From the NCBI GenBank assembly GCA_003342895.1, contig PTFA01000012.1:8542252-8606251 (forward strand): DNA of 64,000 bases, in the 5' to 3' direction. Position numbers and translations under genes: made by a program. How positions within the stretch are numbered: the first letter of the stretch is position 1; every line of letters begins with the position of its first letter. The notes under the pieces are model-generated. The model did no database searches. It was not told the origin of the DNA and saw only the letters and a program-made list of their open reading frames with translations. This document shows positions 38,853-51,305 of this stretch, piece by piece. Source of the DNA: Casuarius casuarius (Eukaryota > Chordata > Aves > Casuariiformes > Casuariidae).

Positions 38853-41105
38853 CTGTTCTGTCTGGAGGGAACACTGTATTACTGGGGAGGAAAATTCCCA
38901 GAAAATTCAGTTCAGTTTTATCATACACTCTGTAATGAGGAGGCGATTTTGTTAATAGCCAGACCAGAGCTACATTACAGACTTTATTTCTTGTTGTATT
39001 TTCATTTTTAAATAAGTTATGCAGATACTGAGACTGCACTGTAGCAGGAAAGCATTTCTCCTCCAAATCAAAGCACAGAAAGGTATAACGGGATAACCTT
39101 AGGAAAGGATAAACAGAGATATTGCTCAATTAGTCAAGCATGGGATATATACTAGTACATACCCAAAAGAAGCTTCAGGATCAATGATAACCATTACCAT
39201 TCCAATGTTTCCAACTCAAACATGTAAATGATGAAAATGATTTGCTATAGGGCACTGCACTACTTTCTTTCCAACAGTGCCACTTGTCATATCCTGAAGA
39301 ATGCAAGGCAGGCTCTACTCTGTGTCCTGGAAGGCAGAAATTGAAGAGTCAATCCTTATCTCACTGGGAAAAACCTGGCAAAGCTAAACCCAGCCTTCCT
39401 GGGGATGCCAACGCAGCTGCACTATGACCATGTACAAACCATCCCATAACACCATTTACAAAGCACAAACAGCATGTACTTAGCAGTGAAAGAAAGGGTT
39501 CATTATTCCAGATGAATAGCATTTGACAATGCTCAAGGCAGCTTGATAGTACATAAGGTAATGTAATCATCGTGTGAAAAATTTTCACGTATTATTACTG
39601 AAGACCACTTAATATACTCCAATTGAAACTCATTTCAGCGAAAGGTCATCATAGAAATTATGCCAAGATAAAACTCTGGAATGCATATTTGTACAGGACC
39701 TCAGGATCAGTACTTCTTTGTATGCATACATATAATAAAAATGAACAAAACATTGCACAGCATTGCACATCATCAGTAAGTCATTCTTACAGGAATTAGG
39801 ACTCCACGACAGAGAAAAACAGGAATTCACAAACACTGTAAGGTGATCTTCATTACATACATTACAACTGTAAAGGCCTGAAAACAACTGCTTTTTACTA
39901 GTGGGGACTTTTTATTCATTATTTCTTTCTTTCACTATTTCTTCTTTTCCTCTTTTTTCCCATTCCCTCTTTTCCATTTCTCAACATTTTCCTGGAAAGA
40001 ACTAATATAATCTATTAAAGAAAACAAGGAACTTCAACAGAAATCTGATTACAATATTAAGATACAGCATTTGAGTTTAATCCATCGCAAAATGAGATAT
40101 TTGCACCCAAATTGTATCTCATTTATTTGAACATTTAGATATGCCTAATAAAAATGTTCTTGAATCCTTACATAGCTCTTTCCATTTCATACAAACTTAA
40201 TTTTGGATCCTACTGGAAATTCAATGAGTTAAAGAAAAAGTTTACTTTCAAACTGCTGAGAACTTACTATGCTAGACAGATGATCACTACGGTTTTCCCT
40301 CCAAAAATGAAAAATATTACCCTGGGTCAGAAAAATTGTATTGGCTGCCCTTTGCTGAATCATTAGTTAGAATTTGGTGAGCTGTTTACACTTGAAACAT
40401 TTTTTTTTCTGCAAGATTAAAAGCTTTTTCACAATGAAAACAAAGAGTTTTTCTGAGTTGACATAAAGGATCCATAACTAAAGGTTATAATAAAAAAGAA
40501 TTCTTCTTCAGAATTCTAAAGGAAGATGGCGAACAACAACTGAAACATAATAAGATTTGAAAGATGACCATAAAAGTTCTAAGTGTAAAAAGTTTAAGTC
40601 TGTATTTCATACCCTTTATCATTTGGGAGTGTTCAAAGTTGAGATACTTCAGTGAAATTATTGCCTGTTTTTATTATCGTACAAGAAATGCACGTAAAGG
40701 CTGGAAATAAATCAATATCTGATCTATATTTAAGAAAACAAAGTAGTAGATTTTTCAGCAAGTGTGAACTGGGAAAGCTTCTCTGAACTACAGCAATTCC
40801 CACGAACTCACAATCTGATCCAAGCAGTGAAATAAGAAATCATTTTAAACCTGCATGTGTAAAATCAAATGAAAGATGAATGTCTTGTGTCCTTCAGTAG
40901 GGACAAAGCAGGACAATGTTCAGGCAGATTATTAGCCACGCACATTGGTAAACATTTACCTGATTTTACTCAAGGAAGTGGCAATGAAAGTCAAAGGAGA
41001 AAGAAAGGACATATAAGCTAACTGAATCTTAAGACCACTTTTGATACTACTGGCATAAGAAGTTATAAAGTCAGTCATGAAATCATAGAACTCTACAGAA
41101 GGTTA
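38853..41105. other. Gene-free non-coding stretch
   Basis: No exon, RNA gene or nameable transposon is seen. A pyrimidine-rich patch lies at about 39909-39982 (TTTCTTTC, CTTCTTTTCC and CCCTCTTTTCC units with a few A). Overlapping open frames at 38770-39129 mix both strands and begin in the CR1 tail; they are not genes. Confidence 0.65.
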
Positions 41106-41290
41106 GTGAGCGAGTGCATTATTGATGGTAACATTCTAAATTGGATAATAAATTGGCTTAGTAGTACTGCTGATGGCCAGAGGAAAGTGGTAAATGGATA
41201 CAGATGGAGCATGAGGGTGACAAGTGGATTGTCAGTGGGATCTGTGCAATGCCTAATCTTGTTCGTACAGTACTGTATATCACTAACCTC
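41106..41290 (+). mobile_element. CR1 LINE internal fragment (reverse transcriptase region)
   Basis: An open stretch translates with clear similarity to the CR1 ORF2 reverse transcriptase. NWLSSTADGQRKVVNG corresponds to the family's 'NWLxxRxQRVVVNG' box, followed by VTSGLSVGSVQCLILF against 'VTSGVPQGSVLGPILF'. The conserved P-Q of the 'SGVPQGS' box is lost (SGLSVGS), so it would be inactive. No CR1 3' UTR or terminal 8-bp repeat follows, unlike a normal CR1 copy, so this is an internal remnant left after deletion or decay. A short 'AATCATAGAACTCTACAGAAGG' just upstream looks CR1-tail-like but is too short to join to it. Confidence 0.8.
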
Positions 41291-44200
41291 CAAAGCAATT
41301 TTTCATCAACTTAGCAATTGCCAGATAGTTTGAATCCATTTTCTTTTTCCATAACTCCAGAGAAGTATCTATTAGAATCTGAAACTTGAACCATTTAATA
41401 AGCCTATTTTTTGATTTTATGTCACTCTGGAGTTCCAAAAAGTTTATGGAAATAAACTGTTGAGATAATTGTTGGCTTAAATGTTTGCAATTAATATGAA
41501 AATATTTAAATAAGTGAAAGAATATTTGATAACATGATAATGAAAATATCTTCTCTACATTTTAAAATATATATAAAAAAATACTGGAAAGCATAAAGCT
41601 AAGTTTCCAGTTATACCATAGCTCTCATCTAATCATAGTGCTGAAATAATCTGGTGTATCAGATCATTCATTGGTGTTCTGTTGTCTCCATCCAAACTGA
41701 TATGAAAACAATGGACCTAGTCAGTACAAGCCCTTATCTGTCTGAACACTGCCTTGTTTGAGGAGAAAACAGCAGCTCTCCCTGCTCAATGTAAAACCTT
41801 TACTTTGCACTTCATTTAAGACATTCAAGCTTGTCATGCTTCATTCCACTGCTTGAATTAAATCCTGTGGTGCTGTAAGTTGGTAGCTCAAAGATTTGAG
41901 ATTTGCCAGTTATACCAGATAACAACCTGAGCAGAACAGAGTTCTACTTTCACCAAAGTACAGAAAAAAGGAAGTAATATCCTGAGGTTACAGGGATCAG
42001 CCTTAGGTGAGAGCTAGTAAGTATGTTCTACCACAGATAGTAGTCCAGGAACTGCCTTAGAGGGAGGGACAGGAGGACACCTAGCAACGAGCAGCTAGGA
42101 AGGCCACAGCAGATTCCGACCCATGGCGGGAGAAGTCAAGTCTGATGGACTAAATATGGCAAGCAAACCATGGCCATGTGATCCTTGTACTAAACTTTTT
42201 TGGAAGGACAGGAGCAATCTAGAAACTGTGAGGCTGACTCTTGATAGGATTGTTAAAACAGTATCTTTTTTATCTGACGCTCCAGCAAGACTGGAATCCA
42301 AAATGCATGATTGATTTTTGGAGAGTCATTACAGCTAGAGTCGGTAGGCTCCAGCAGTCAGGGTATTCATGGCATTTGCATTTGAACAATAGTTCATTTA
42401 GTACCATCTGATACTATCCTGGTTGTATTGTCCTGTACCTAAGAATACAGTACACGATTCTGTCTGGTCAATTATTTTTCTTGTGCCAGAACCACACTGT
42501 TACAGAGGTGTCAAGGAGAGAAGAACAGGGGAAAACACACAGTAGGTAGGTTAGGGGTTCCTGAAGAGCTGGCAGAAATAGACAAAAAGTTTAAGATGAG
42601 CAGGTTGGCAGATCAGTGTTTGAAGAAAGTACCTTCCTCTCTAGACTGAACTCCTCTCTGCCCATAGAGAAGGGCCCAATCTCTTCCCTAAGTTTAGTAC
42701 TATAGTTAAGCCACATGGCTGCATTTGGTCTTTTCTTCACGTGTTCAAAACGGTAGGAACGATGCATGTGGAGGGAGACTTATAGAAGCCTTATTCTTGC
42801 CAAACATGGCTTTTATTATCTTCATCATTACTGTGCAAACTATAGTCCATTCCAAGTTTATAGCACGTCCTTTTGTATTTCTTGAGACCACTGCAATCTC
42901 TTTCAAGCTCTTTCAATATCTCTCAGAGTTCAGCTTCATCTGTACAGTATAGAAGCATATGGTATTTCAAACCTTCACGCATTACAGGAAATGCTAGATG
43001 TATTTGTGAAATTCAGCTTTATTACCCACTTAGAATGAAATTATGTCTTTGTCTGTAAACTAGTGTTAATTCAGCATCTACAGACTATCTGATAGTAAAT
43101 ACATTTTTAATGATTACAGCCTTCCATCAGAGCAGATGTTCCCTGTACAGTTGTGTACTTGCTTTTCTGGTGCTAGACCTCTTAAATAAGTTGGCATCAA
43201 GTTGTTCAGTTTTAAAAGACAATCAGTCTCTGGTGCCAATTTTGTATTGACATAAAACTTTAGTATACTTGGGCCTTATTTTTTCCCATATAGAAGAGAA
43301 GTCGCCTTTCTTACAGCTTTTATTGCTTCATTCATCCATAATTTATGTGCACATGGAAGATTGATTCCTTCACTTGCTCATTCTGTATTAATAAGTAAAT
43401 AAAGTCAGTGTAGCCTTAGAGTTGTGTAGCCCTTCAGGGTTAATTTCTCAGGCAAAATAACTCAGTTCCCAAGCAATTCTGTGGGAAAGATAACTGCTGT
43501 AGATTCTCTGCGTGGTTATAAAAGGAAATCGCACATGGATCATTTGCACAGTTATTGCTACTGTGATTCTTACTTACAGCAAAGTTGCAGAAATGAGAAT
43601 AATATCTGTTCTTGTCTAATTCTATAAATTCAGAACAAAAGTGGAAAATAATGAGAAACAACCTCTTAATGATCAAATCCCTGTCACAGAATTTCTCTTA
43701 AGAGGAATCATGGCTGAAATCTAAGCTCTGATTAAAAAATATGTTTAGCTTTCAAGACTAGTTTGTTGTTGTAAGTTTGCTGTTTAACTGGAAATACTTT
43801 TCAACAGTGTTTTCCTCAATATACAAATGGACATAACTCTTCATTGCATTAGAGGAGATTATGAAAGCCAAGGGTAAATTTAATCAGATCATTAATCAAT
43901 TTGTTCATGAGAAGTTTAGTAGAAACCTTTACAAAATATGTCTCAAAATCCCAAATTATTTCCCAACCCTTCCTGGTGCCAGAGCCTCAAATGAAAAACC
44001 TAACAACTCATGTTCTGTCAGTAGTGAATCTAATCGCATACTAAAAACAGAACATGTAAGCACAAAGTTAAAGAATTTGGATGCAAACTGGAAAGAAATA
44101 CAAAGAAGACAGTTCTACAAATGTCTTACACATTTTATATTTTCATGTTATATCACCTTTTTTTTTCTCAAACTAAAGCATTGATAAAATCCATAATGTC

Positions 44201-44574
44201 GTGAAGTCAAGGGTTTCCAATAAAATGTTTAAGTCCAGCTAGCTATTGAGTGTATATCTTGGCATTGCTTTGCTTGTTCAACAGCTTCTAACTATTAATT
44301 CAATTCTCTCCTTTGCTTGCTGGAGTTTCCCCATGATATTTTGGGGGTTGTTCGGGAATTTGGGGGGGAGGAGGTCCTGTATCTATCTGGACAAGTCTCT
44401 GAAAATGATATAAACAAAAAAGCTGAAAAAATTATGAATGTTTTCAGTATGTTCATACAACGAGGAAGAAGCTTGACAGTTCTGTGCATATTTTATGCTT
44501 TTCCATAATTCATCTGCTAAGCATATCTGCTTAGAAAAAAATAATTTAAAAATCTATCCTATCTGAGAGATGTA
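41291..44574. other. Gene-free non-coding stretch
   Basis: No exon or nameable repeat apart from the G-quadruplex motif at 44343-44368. The longest frame is 107 codons at 43861-44184; it ends in a Phe-rich string from a T run and matches no family I know. Confidence 0.65.
44343..44368 (+). other. G-quadruplex motif
   Basis: G5, a 6-base loop, G3, a 5-base loop, then G7, which can be split as GGG-G-GGG. That gives four runs of at least three G with loops of 6, 5 and 1, meeting the usual G3+N1-7 pattern. More G pairs (GGAGG) follow at once. It lies about 200 bp from the 3' end of the neighbouring minus-strand CR1. Confidence 0.75.
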
Positions 44575-45410
44575 GAACAAGAGGGGACTTCAGATTACCT
44601 AAAACATTTGCTCAAACAGAGTCAGAATCGAGTATACATGGCTACCTCTGGCAGCTGTCTGCCTAATCTGTTCTTAAGAACCTCTAGAGAAGAGGATTCC
44701 ATAATCTAATCTACCTGAGCAACCTGTTCCAGGGATTTACTATACTGACTGTTAATTTTTTTTTTTTTAATACCTAAGGTAAATCTCCTTTAGTGTAAGT
44801 TAAGCCCATTTCTTCTTGTCCTCCTCCCAACAAAGCTGATGTGTATCTTCATTACAACATTTAGCATACCAGAACACAGCTATGTCCCTCTTTGGTCTTT
44901 TTTGGACCAAAGAAACCCAATTCCTTCAGTGTTCCTTGTAAATCATTATTTGAAATCCCTGCTTGTTTTTATTTTCCACTGGCTTGATACTCTCAAATTT
45001 ATCATAAAAGGTGTCTCTAGCTAATCACAGTACAGAAAGCCAAAACCTAACAAAATGTCACAAAAATGGAATAGCCACCTCTAGGCCTTTCATATGACTT
45101 TGCTGTTAATACATCCAAGAATCAGATCTGCCTTGTTTCAAAAATCAGCATTACAGTTTGGGGTTCTGCAGATCTTCTACTGCAAGTCTGCTGCCCTATC
45201 TCATTTTCTTCTCCATTCTTATATATGCTTTTGTGTACTACTTTGCATTTTTCTTTAATGAATTTCATTTCATTGAGTTCAGATGGTTTACCAAAGTCAT
45301 TCTGAATTTTAAGCCTATCCTCTGAGTTTTGCATCAGCTTCAGATTTCACAAACATGTCCTCTACTCCACCAAGCAACTCATCAATGAAAATAATGAGTT
45401 GGATTACATC
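44575..45410 (-). mobile_element. CR1 LINE, old 5'-truncated copy (antisense)
   Basis: Read on the minus strand, the right end gives LIIFIDELLGGVEDMFVK, matching the CR1 reverse transcriptase text 'LFNIFINDLDDGVESMLIK', and then SEAD where the catalytic 'FADD' should stand. Downstream, LNEMKFIKEKCKVVH matches the family's 'NLMKFNKEKCKVLH' (about 45220-45265). The rest (about 44575-45050) is the 3' UTR: on the plus strand it shows the familiar antisense order, '…GAACCTCTAGAGAAGAGGATTCC', 'GCAACCTGTTCCAGGG', then 'AAGCCCATTTCTTCTTGTCC'. The catalytic motif is destroyed and frames are broken. A T11-12 run at about 44758 sits within it. No terminal 8-bp repeat is preserved. Limits are approximate. 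Confidence 0.88.
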
Positions 45411-48011
45411 TACTGAGTATGTATTTTATTCCCACCTGAAGCTTTGCTTTGTGGCTTAATCACTTCCACAGCAACTGGTTTTGATGTTACAAACAAAATT
45501 ATGGCCTCGTGTAGGGACAGCTGGAGTAAATGAGCTCTTCGGAGCCAGATTTCATGCGTATGTACATAGTTAAGCAGTGGAGCGTCGGGGATAAATATAG
45601 CATTTTGACAATATATTAACAGCAGCCAATAATTTTTACTCATACAGAATTCCTGCTTGAGCAACAGCAGCGTAATTACCCTGTACAATTAAAGAGTTCA
45701 TTTTTCGAAAAACATTTTAAAGTTGAACCTCTTTACAGTTAAAACTCAATAATTAGGAGCTGTAAAAGTTTACTATATGGGGTCAAAAGCAGAAGCATTA
45801 AACTAACACCCATACAAAGAGTACTGCAGTGCATTCTTTACATCACTGATATTTCACTAAATTTTCCTCTGAAGGTGTGGAAGATGAATGCTAATCTCCT
45901 GGCATAGCATTTAGCTCTAGAAGGAAGAAAGCAGTGGGGTATCCATAGAGAGCCAGCTGAAGAAAACACTCATGAGCATAGGTGGGAGGAGCCTTCCTTA
46001 GATAGCTCCAACAACATTAACATGGAGCAGGGAGCCAAAGCAATTAGCACTGATCATAAATATTCCAGTGAAAGCCACTTAAACATAAAATGCAGATTTG
46101 ACAGAATTAATATATTGCATAGTAGCATTGGGTTCCATCAAAAATGTGTAAACTGAAGCAGAAGGGAAGAAAGGCTACGCAGCTCATGGCATTAGAGCTA
46201 CATCCTTGAGCTGCCAACCTGACCACACTGCTTGAATCTCCAGCAAGCATCTGCCTGGGAAAGCAGGCTACCCGAGTTAGTCAACATCCCAACATCAAAA
46301 ATACCAGAAATAAAACAAAACAAAACAAATCCCAACCAAATCACATATCTTTATTCTAACCACCCATCTGAGGCGCATGCCTCCCTCTAAAAAGCTGACA
46401 TTTCCTTTGAAAAGTGAATTCTCTTTTTCAACCAAAGCTCCTAATAATCACTAGCATTTAACAGAGCTATTACAGAGCTGCTCTATGCACTCTCTTGTGA
46501 TAGTCTCAGGTCATAAGGAATATACTTCTTCAATGAGCTTGGCTGTTCCCTTCACCCCTTGCAGACACTATTACTCTCATAAAGCCCAGCTACTCATTGG
46601 TAACATACGCACTGTATCTCTCTCTCAAAGGTCTTAAACAGAAAGTAAATACATCAGAAAGGATCGTAGTTTTATGGACATATCAAAATGCCTGCCTAAC
46701 TGTTGCTCTGTTTTGCTGACCCTCTGCAGACTTGATTTCCAGTACAGAGCCCTTTCTGTATCTGTGCTTTCCTGTTTAAACTGGTACCAGGATTATGCAC
46801 CCTTTTTTTACTGTACTGTACCATTACAGGAGCAAAAAGTGGATATCAGCCTTAAAAAGTCAGCTGGTGTGCCCCAGGAATTCCCAAGAGTTGTGAGGCT
46901 CCTGAAATCTGCGCTCCTCCATTTTACTGGATATTCTTTCTTAAAGCTTAAGGAAGAAGCAATTCATGATGATATGCACTTTCCTGTAATTGTATCTCTT
47001 TCATGACTAAAGACTCATTACCCTTCTTAATTTTGGTGTTCTTATCCAACATTGCAAAGTTTGTGGTATAATTGCTTTTATCACTGTGACCATTTATTAA
47101 ACCTCTCAAAGCATGTGACAGATGATATATTTGCTAATTGAGAACTATTCTAATGAAGCTTTGTGGAGCTGACACTTAGCAGTGCTCTGAATGTTCCTGC
47201 AGTTCATTCTTTAACCTTTCTTCTGTGCTTGCTTTTTCTTACCTATCTTTAAAGTTTTAATAAATAGACTCAGGGTCATCTGTTACCATGGATTTTCCTT
47301 CCTTGCTGAATAAAAAAACAACTCTTGACAACTCCCTGAAGTGTCTTCTCCTTCCTTATCTGTGTATCCTTTTGGAACTATCAGAAGACAAACAAATTTT
47401 ATGGGATGAACCAGTGTGACTTTATAAGACCTCTTCTTATTATGTACCCTATTTCCTGAAAAACTAAATAGGATTCTGTGCTGTTTTGCTGTTTTACTTT
47501 CTTGCCCTTTAGCTAACTTTTTAGTGTGAATATCTTACTAACACAAAGTAGGGTTATGTTATGAACCTTAAACTTTGTACAACTATCTACTTATAAACAA
47601 AATTCTTATGCATAAATACTGCAGATACCTCTGATATGCTTAGGGTGTGTCTGTAAATCAGGAATAGAAATGAATCAGAAATATCTCAAAATGAAGTGAC
47701 TAAGGTTATGAAAAGTAAAAACTCTGAAAGTTGATTAAACATTACATGGTAAATCCAGTAAGTATCAATGCAGTAAATACTTACTATAGGCATTTCACTT
47801 CATACTTCTAAGCAGTTCCATTGAAATGAACTAGACTGCTTACTGCTGTCATGACTTACTCTGTTTTGTTGCATATATGACCCAAATACTATTTCCTTTC
47901 CCTTAATTTCTTTTAAATATTCACATTGATATCTGTAACGAGTTTTTTTGAGGAGTTTTAGTGTTTTGAATAAAGTTTCATGAACATACTTTAATAGATA
48001 CCTGCAAATTC
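45411..48011. other. Gene-free non-coding stretch
   Basis: No exon or nameable transposon. A short (AAAAC)n repeat lies at 46312-46329. A 110-codon plus-strand frame at 46674-47006 is Cys/Leu-rich at first but matches no family I recognise and lacks supporting signals. Confidence 0.65.
46312..46329. repeat. (AAAAC)3-4 microsatellite
   Basis: Three to four perfect pentanucleotide AAAAC units. Confidence 0.85.
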
Positions 48012-48070
48012 TAATTACATGTCCTAATTATCTAATTAACGTAAGTACTGTACATGAAATCACATAATTA
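48012..48070. promoter_or_regulatory. Cluster of four TAATTA homeodomain cores
   Basis: TAATTA occurs at 48012-48017, 48025-48030, 48033-48038 and 48065-48070, and AATTAA again near 48101. TAATTA is the palindromic core bound by many Antp/paired-class homeodomain proteins. Four copies in 59 bases is a dense cluster even for AT-rich DNA. Whether it is an enhancer cannot be told without conservation or chromatin data. Confidence 0.3.
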
Positions 48071-49098
48071 AAACGTGATTAAGTAAAAGTAAGGATTTGC
48101 AATTAACTAACAGAATGTTCAGTAAGTGTATTTAATTTACAAGATATATGAAACTTGTTTAACTATGTATTGCACCACTGCTGTGGATCAGGTTTAAATG
48201 ATACTTGGACATTTCAAAAAATATTTTTGTCAAACTGTCAAATCACTACCTTCTTGTGAATTTATTAACAGGCCTCAGATATTTTTAGATCAGAGAACAG
48301 CTGCTTCTCCATCTTTTTAGGTGCAGACCAGACCAAATCGAAGAAACAACCTTTTAGATCAAGTTTTGTTTCCAGAACAAATAGGTGGCCCATGATGTAC
48401 TATCACCTAAATGGGAGGAAGTTTACTAAATGCTGTTGAGCAAATACTATAGGTCAAACATCAATCTAATAAAACTATCATCATAAACTCCTAACTGAGC
48501 CACATGTAGCTGCCTTGCCAGAATTGTAAAGTATGTATCCTTTGAGAAACTTATTGGCTACTTCTCCATCAAGCTTCTTAATCTCAAAGATAATAGGAGC
48601 ACACGATTCTTCAAAATCTTTCCTGTTCACTTAAATAACAGAAATTTACTATATTGATATTCTGAGACTCCAGAAGACCTCCCAAAAAGAATATTTCAGG
48701 CATTTCTGTTCTCTTTACTTCTCAAGATCAGGAAGAAAGGTATAAAAAGAGATTTGCTGATATATAGAATAACAAAACTTTTTTATTTTGTTCCGTAACA
48801 TAATTTAAACTTCAACTTGAATATTACTGTATTTCTAACCTTTTCCTAGGTAGTCCATTTTCTGCAGCTCTCACAATGTATTTTGTAGAATTTAAGTGTT
48901 TTGAATACTTGGAAATTAAAAAAATTTACCAAAGGCTATATTCATCCAAGACTACTGATTCTGGAAAGTGTTTATATGAAAAGAGAAATAGATTAGAGGA
49001 TTTTCTTTATGACTGACATTAGTATTGGTTACTTTTTCTCCATTAATGGGTATTAACCAACAGTTACTGCTAACTCTAAGTTCATTTATATTCACTGG

Positions 49099-49122
49099 AT
49101 AGCTACAAATATAGCTACAAAT
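49099..49122. repeat. 12-bp perfect tandem duplication
   Basis: ATAGCTACAAAT is present twice, head to tail, without mismatch, which suggests a recent slippage duplication. Confidence 0.9.
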
Positions 49123-51290
49123 ACACGAGTTGTTCAGAGAAACCTAAGGTCCAAATTTTCTACATTGCAATGTTTAATTGAAGCTTTATTTCTAACTTTT
49201 AATGTTTACATCTTAAAGAACATAATATTTAGGATTAACTTTCAAAAGTTGCTTTATAACATGTAATCTCAACTTGCATTTTTATCTGACCTTTAGAGAC
49301 TTCGGTATTTATAAATTTAACCAGAAGTCAACTTTTTCGTTTGTTCACTTGCCAGCTGCTCCTTTTAAAGTATGTCTCAGAAACATTTTGGATTTACAAT
49401 ATTGGCTTAGATGCACCACGCAAATCAGTCCAGACTATAACAGTTTGTATTGGTGTAATATGTAATAGACATCACTTTTACATATATGTAAATTCAAAGG
49501 TAAATTCAACTCTGACCTTATCTTTAAAACTTAGAAAGCAAGGCTGTATTTGCCATATATCATGGTGGCATTGTCCAACTCTAACTATATAAAAAGACAG
49601 ACCTAGATAAACAGAAGACAATGATGAGATTTAGAAGCTGAAAAGAAATTCCCTGCCATGATACAGAATTGGAGAAATATTTGGTTTTGAGTTTTCAGTG
49701 AAAGATTGTTTTGAGCTATATTCCATTTATGCAAGATTAATGGAAATTTTACTTTAACCCCATCTTTAAAAATTGCAAGGAAATGGTTAGAGAAGCAAGG
49801 TATTAACAGCAAATTCTTTTTCTGCACATGGGCTAAGGCATCTTTATCTCAAGTAGATGTTCAGTTATCCTACACTGTTGTTCTCTCGCCTGCCAGATAA
49901 GGCCGTCCAAAAGATTCCTGTCAGTTGGTGCTGCTCAATAGAGTGCATGTCCATTTGACTTTAATAAACTTGTTGCTTACTGTAATAACAGATCAGACTA
50001 AGTAGTCATTTCATGCCTGCCTATGTAAGCACTTTTTTAACTTAGCTAAATATATCCCCACGAAGCAGCTTCATGATCATTGCAATGCATGTTCTCTCCA
50101 CAGAATATCACAAAATCAGAGGATGAAGAGATGGCCGGCTATGCTTCAGTTGCCTTCCTTCAGCGAGTAATAACTAAATACATGACTTTTATAAAATATC
50201 CTAGCTTCCCACTCCCAGTACCTACAAGTAGAGTAGCTGCCTACAGGTCTTCCTGACAAGGGGCTCTGGGAGCCCACAGAAGGACCTTCCAGTTCCATAA
50301 CCAGAAACCGAGAACACGTAAACCACCCTCAGGGATAAAATAATTTCAGAAACTCTTCCAAACCTTAAAGAAGAGATTTACCAAGAAAATATTAAAGCAT
50401 GTTACTTCTACATCAAATCATTTTAGAATTACCAAATGTACTTCATGCATCTCTCCAACAGCTTGCCTGATATTTCTTGAAAATTTTTATTGTGATGCCC
50501 TGGGTTTACCAATGTGAAACTAGTCTCGTTTGATAAAGATCGAAATCAAGCTTAGTGTAAGGAATAATAAATTTGTACGATTTGTGTTGTATGTAACAAA
50601 AATTTTGCATGTAATATGAATTATAATCAACAGTAATGTGATTCTATAGCTTGCCTGAATTAAAATTTCCAACTCTTAACCTGAGTTAGAATTTCTAATG
50701 TATACTTTAAAAAGTAATACATTTAGTAATGACATCCTGGAAGATATCCCTGCTGTTTCAAAAACTGCAATGGGATCCTAATTTATTCATAACTAGTCAA
50801 TGGAAGAGCACTTCTTAATACAAACAAAAATCACTATCCCATTATATGTTTTTGAGCAATTCTGATGATTTAAGTATCGATATGAGCGAAAAGACAATGA
50901 GTTAAATATTTTTTATTAAAACAACCCTTCATAGATAGCATTCACCTATATCTCAGATGTATGGCTAACTTCAAACATGTTAGAATGATTTGTTTTTCTA
51001 ATAAGGACCTGTCTTAGTGAAATGTATCAGTTCTGCTACCTATGTACTGCAGGCAGCAGTAACTCTTTCACACAGCACTGTCTTCCACATTTACCACAAA
51101 AGACTTTTGGAAGCCCAGTTCACTTCCGTAGTTTCAGTTTTTTGGTACACCAAAACCAGTGCAGATACTAGAAGAATTCATCAGTAGAGTCACTTTAAAC
51201 ATATAGTCAATTTAAACACATGCTCCTTTTTAGTCTTTTTCTTCTATGTGTTTCTCATCTTCAAGAGACCTTGAATTGAATACACCCCTT

Positions 51291-51305
51291 ATTCATTCAT
51301 TCATT
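51291..51305. repeat. (ATTC)n short microsatellite
   Basis: Nearly four ATTC units. Confidence 0.85.

Noticed and set aside
43861..44184. 107-codon plus-strand frame
   Set aside because: Ends in a Phe string from a T run, with no similarity I can recognise.
41060..45410. The plus-strand CR1 RT fragment and the minus-strand CR1 copy as two halves of one element inverted during insertion (twin priming)
   Set aside because: In a 5' inversion the inverted piece would lie beyond the 5' end of the minus-strand copy (right of 45410), not 3.3 kb beyond its 3' end.
46674..47006. 110-codon plus-strand frame
   Set aside because: No known motif, no convincing splice or promoter context, and a length within chance for 64 kb.
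50095..50150. 'AGAATATCACAAAATCAGAGG' as the start of an antisense CR1 tail
   Set aside because: The text that follows does not continue into CR1 3' UTR sequence.
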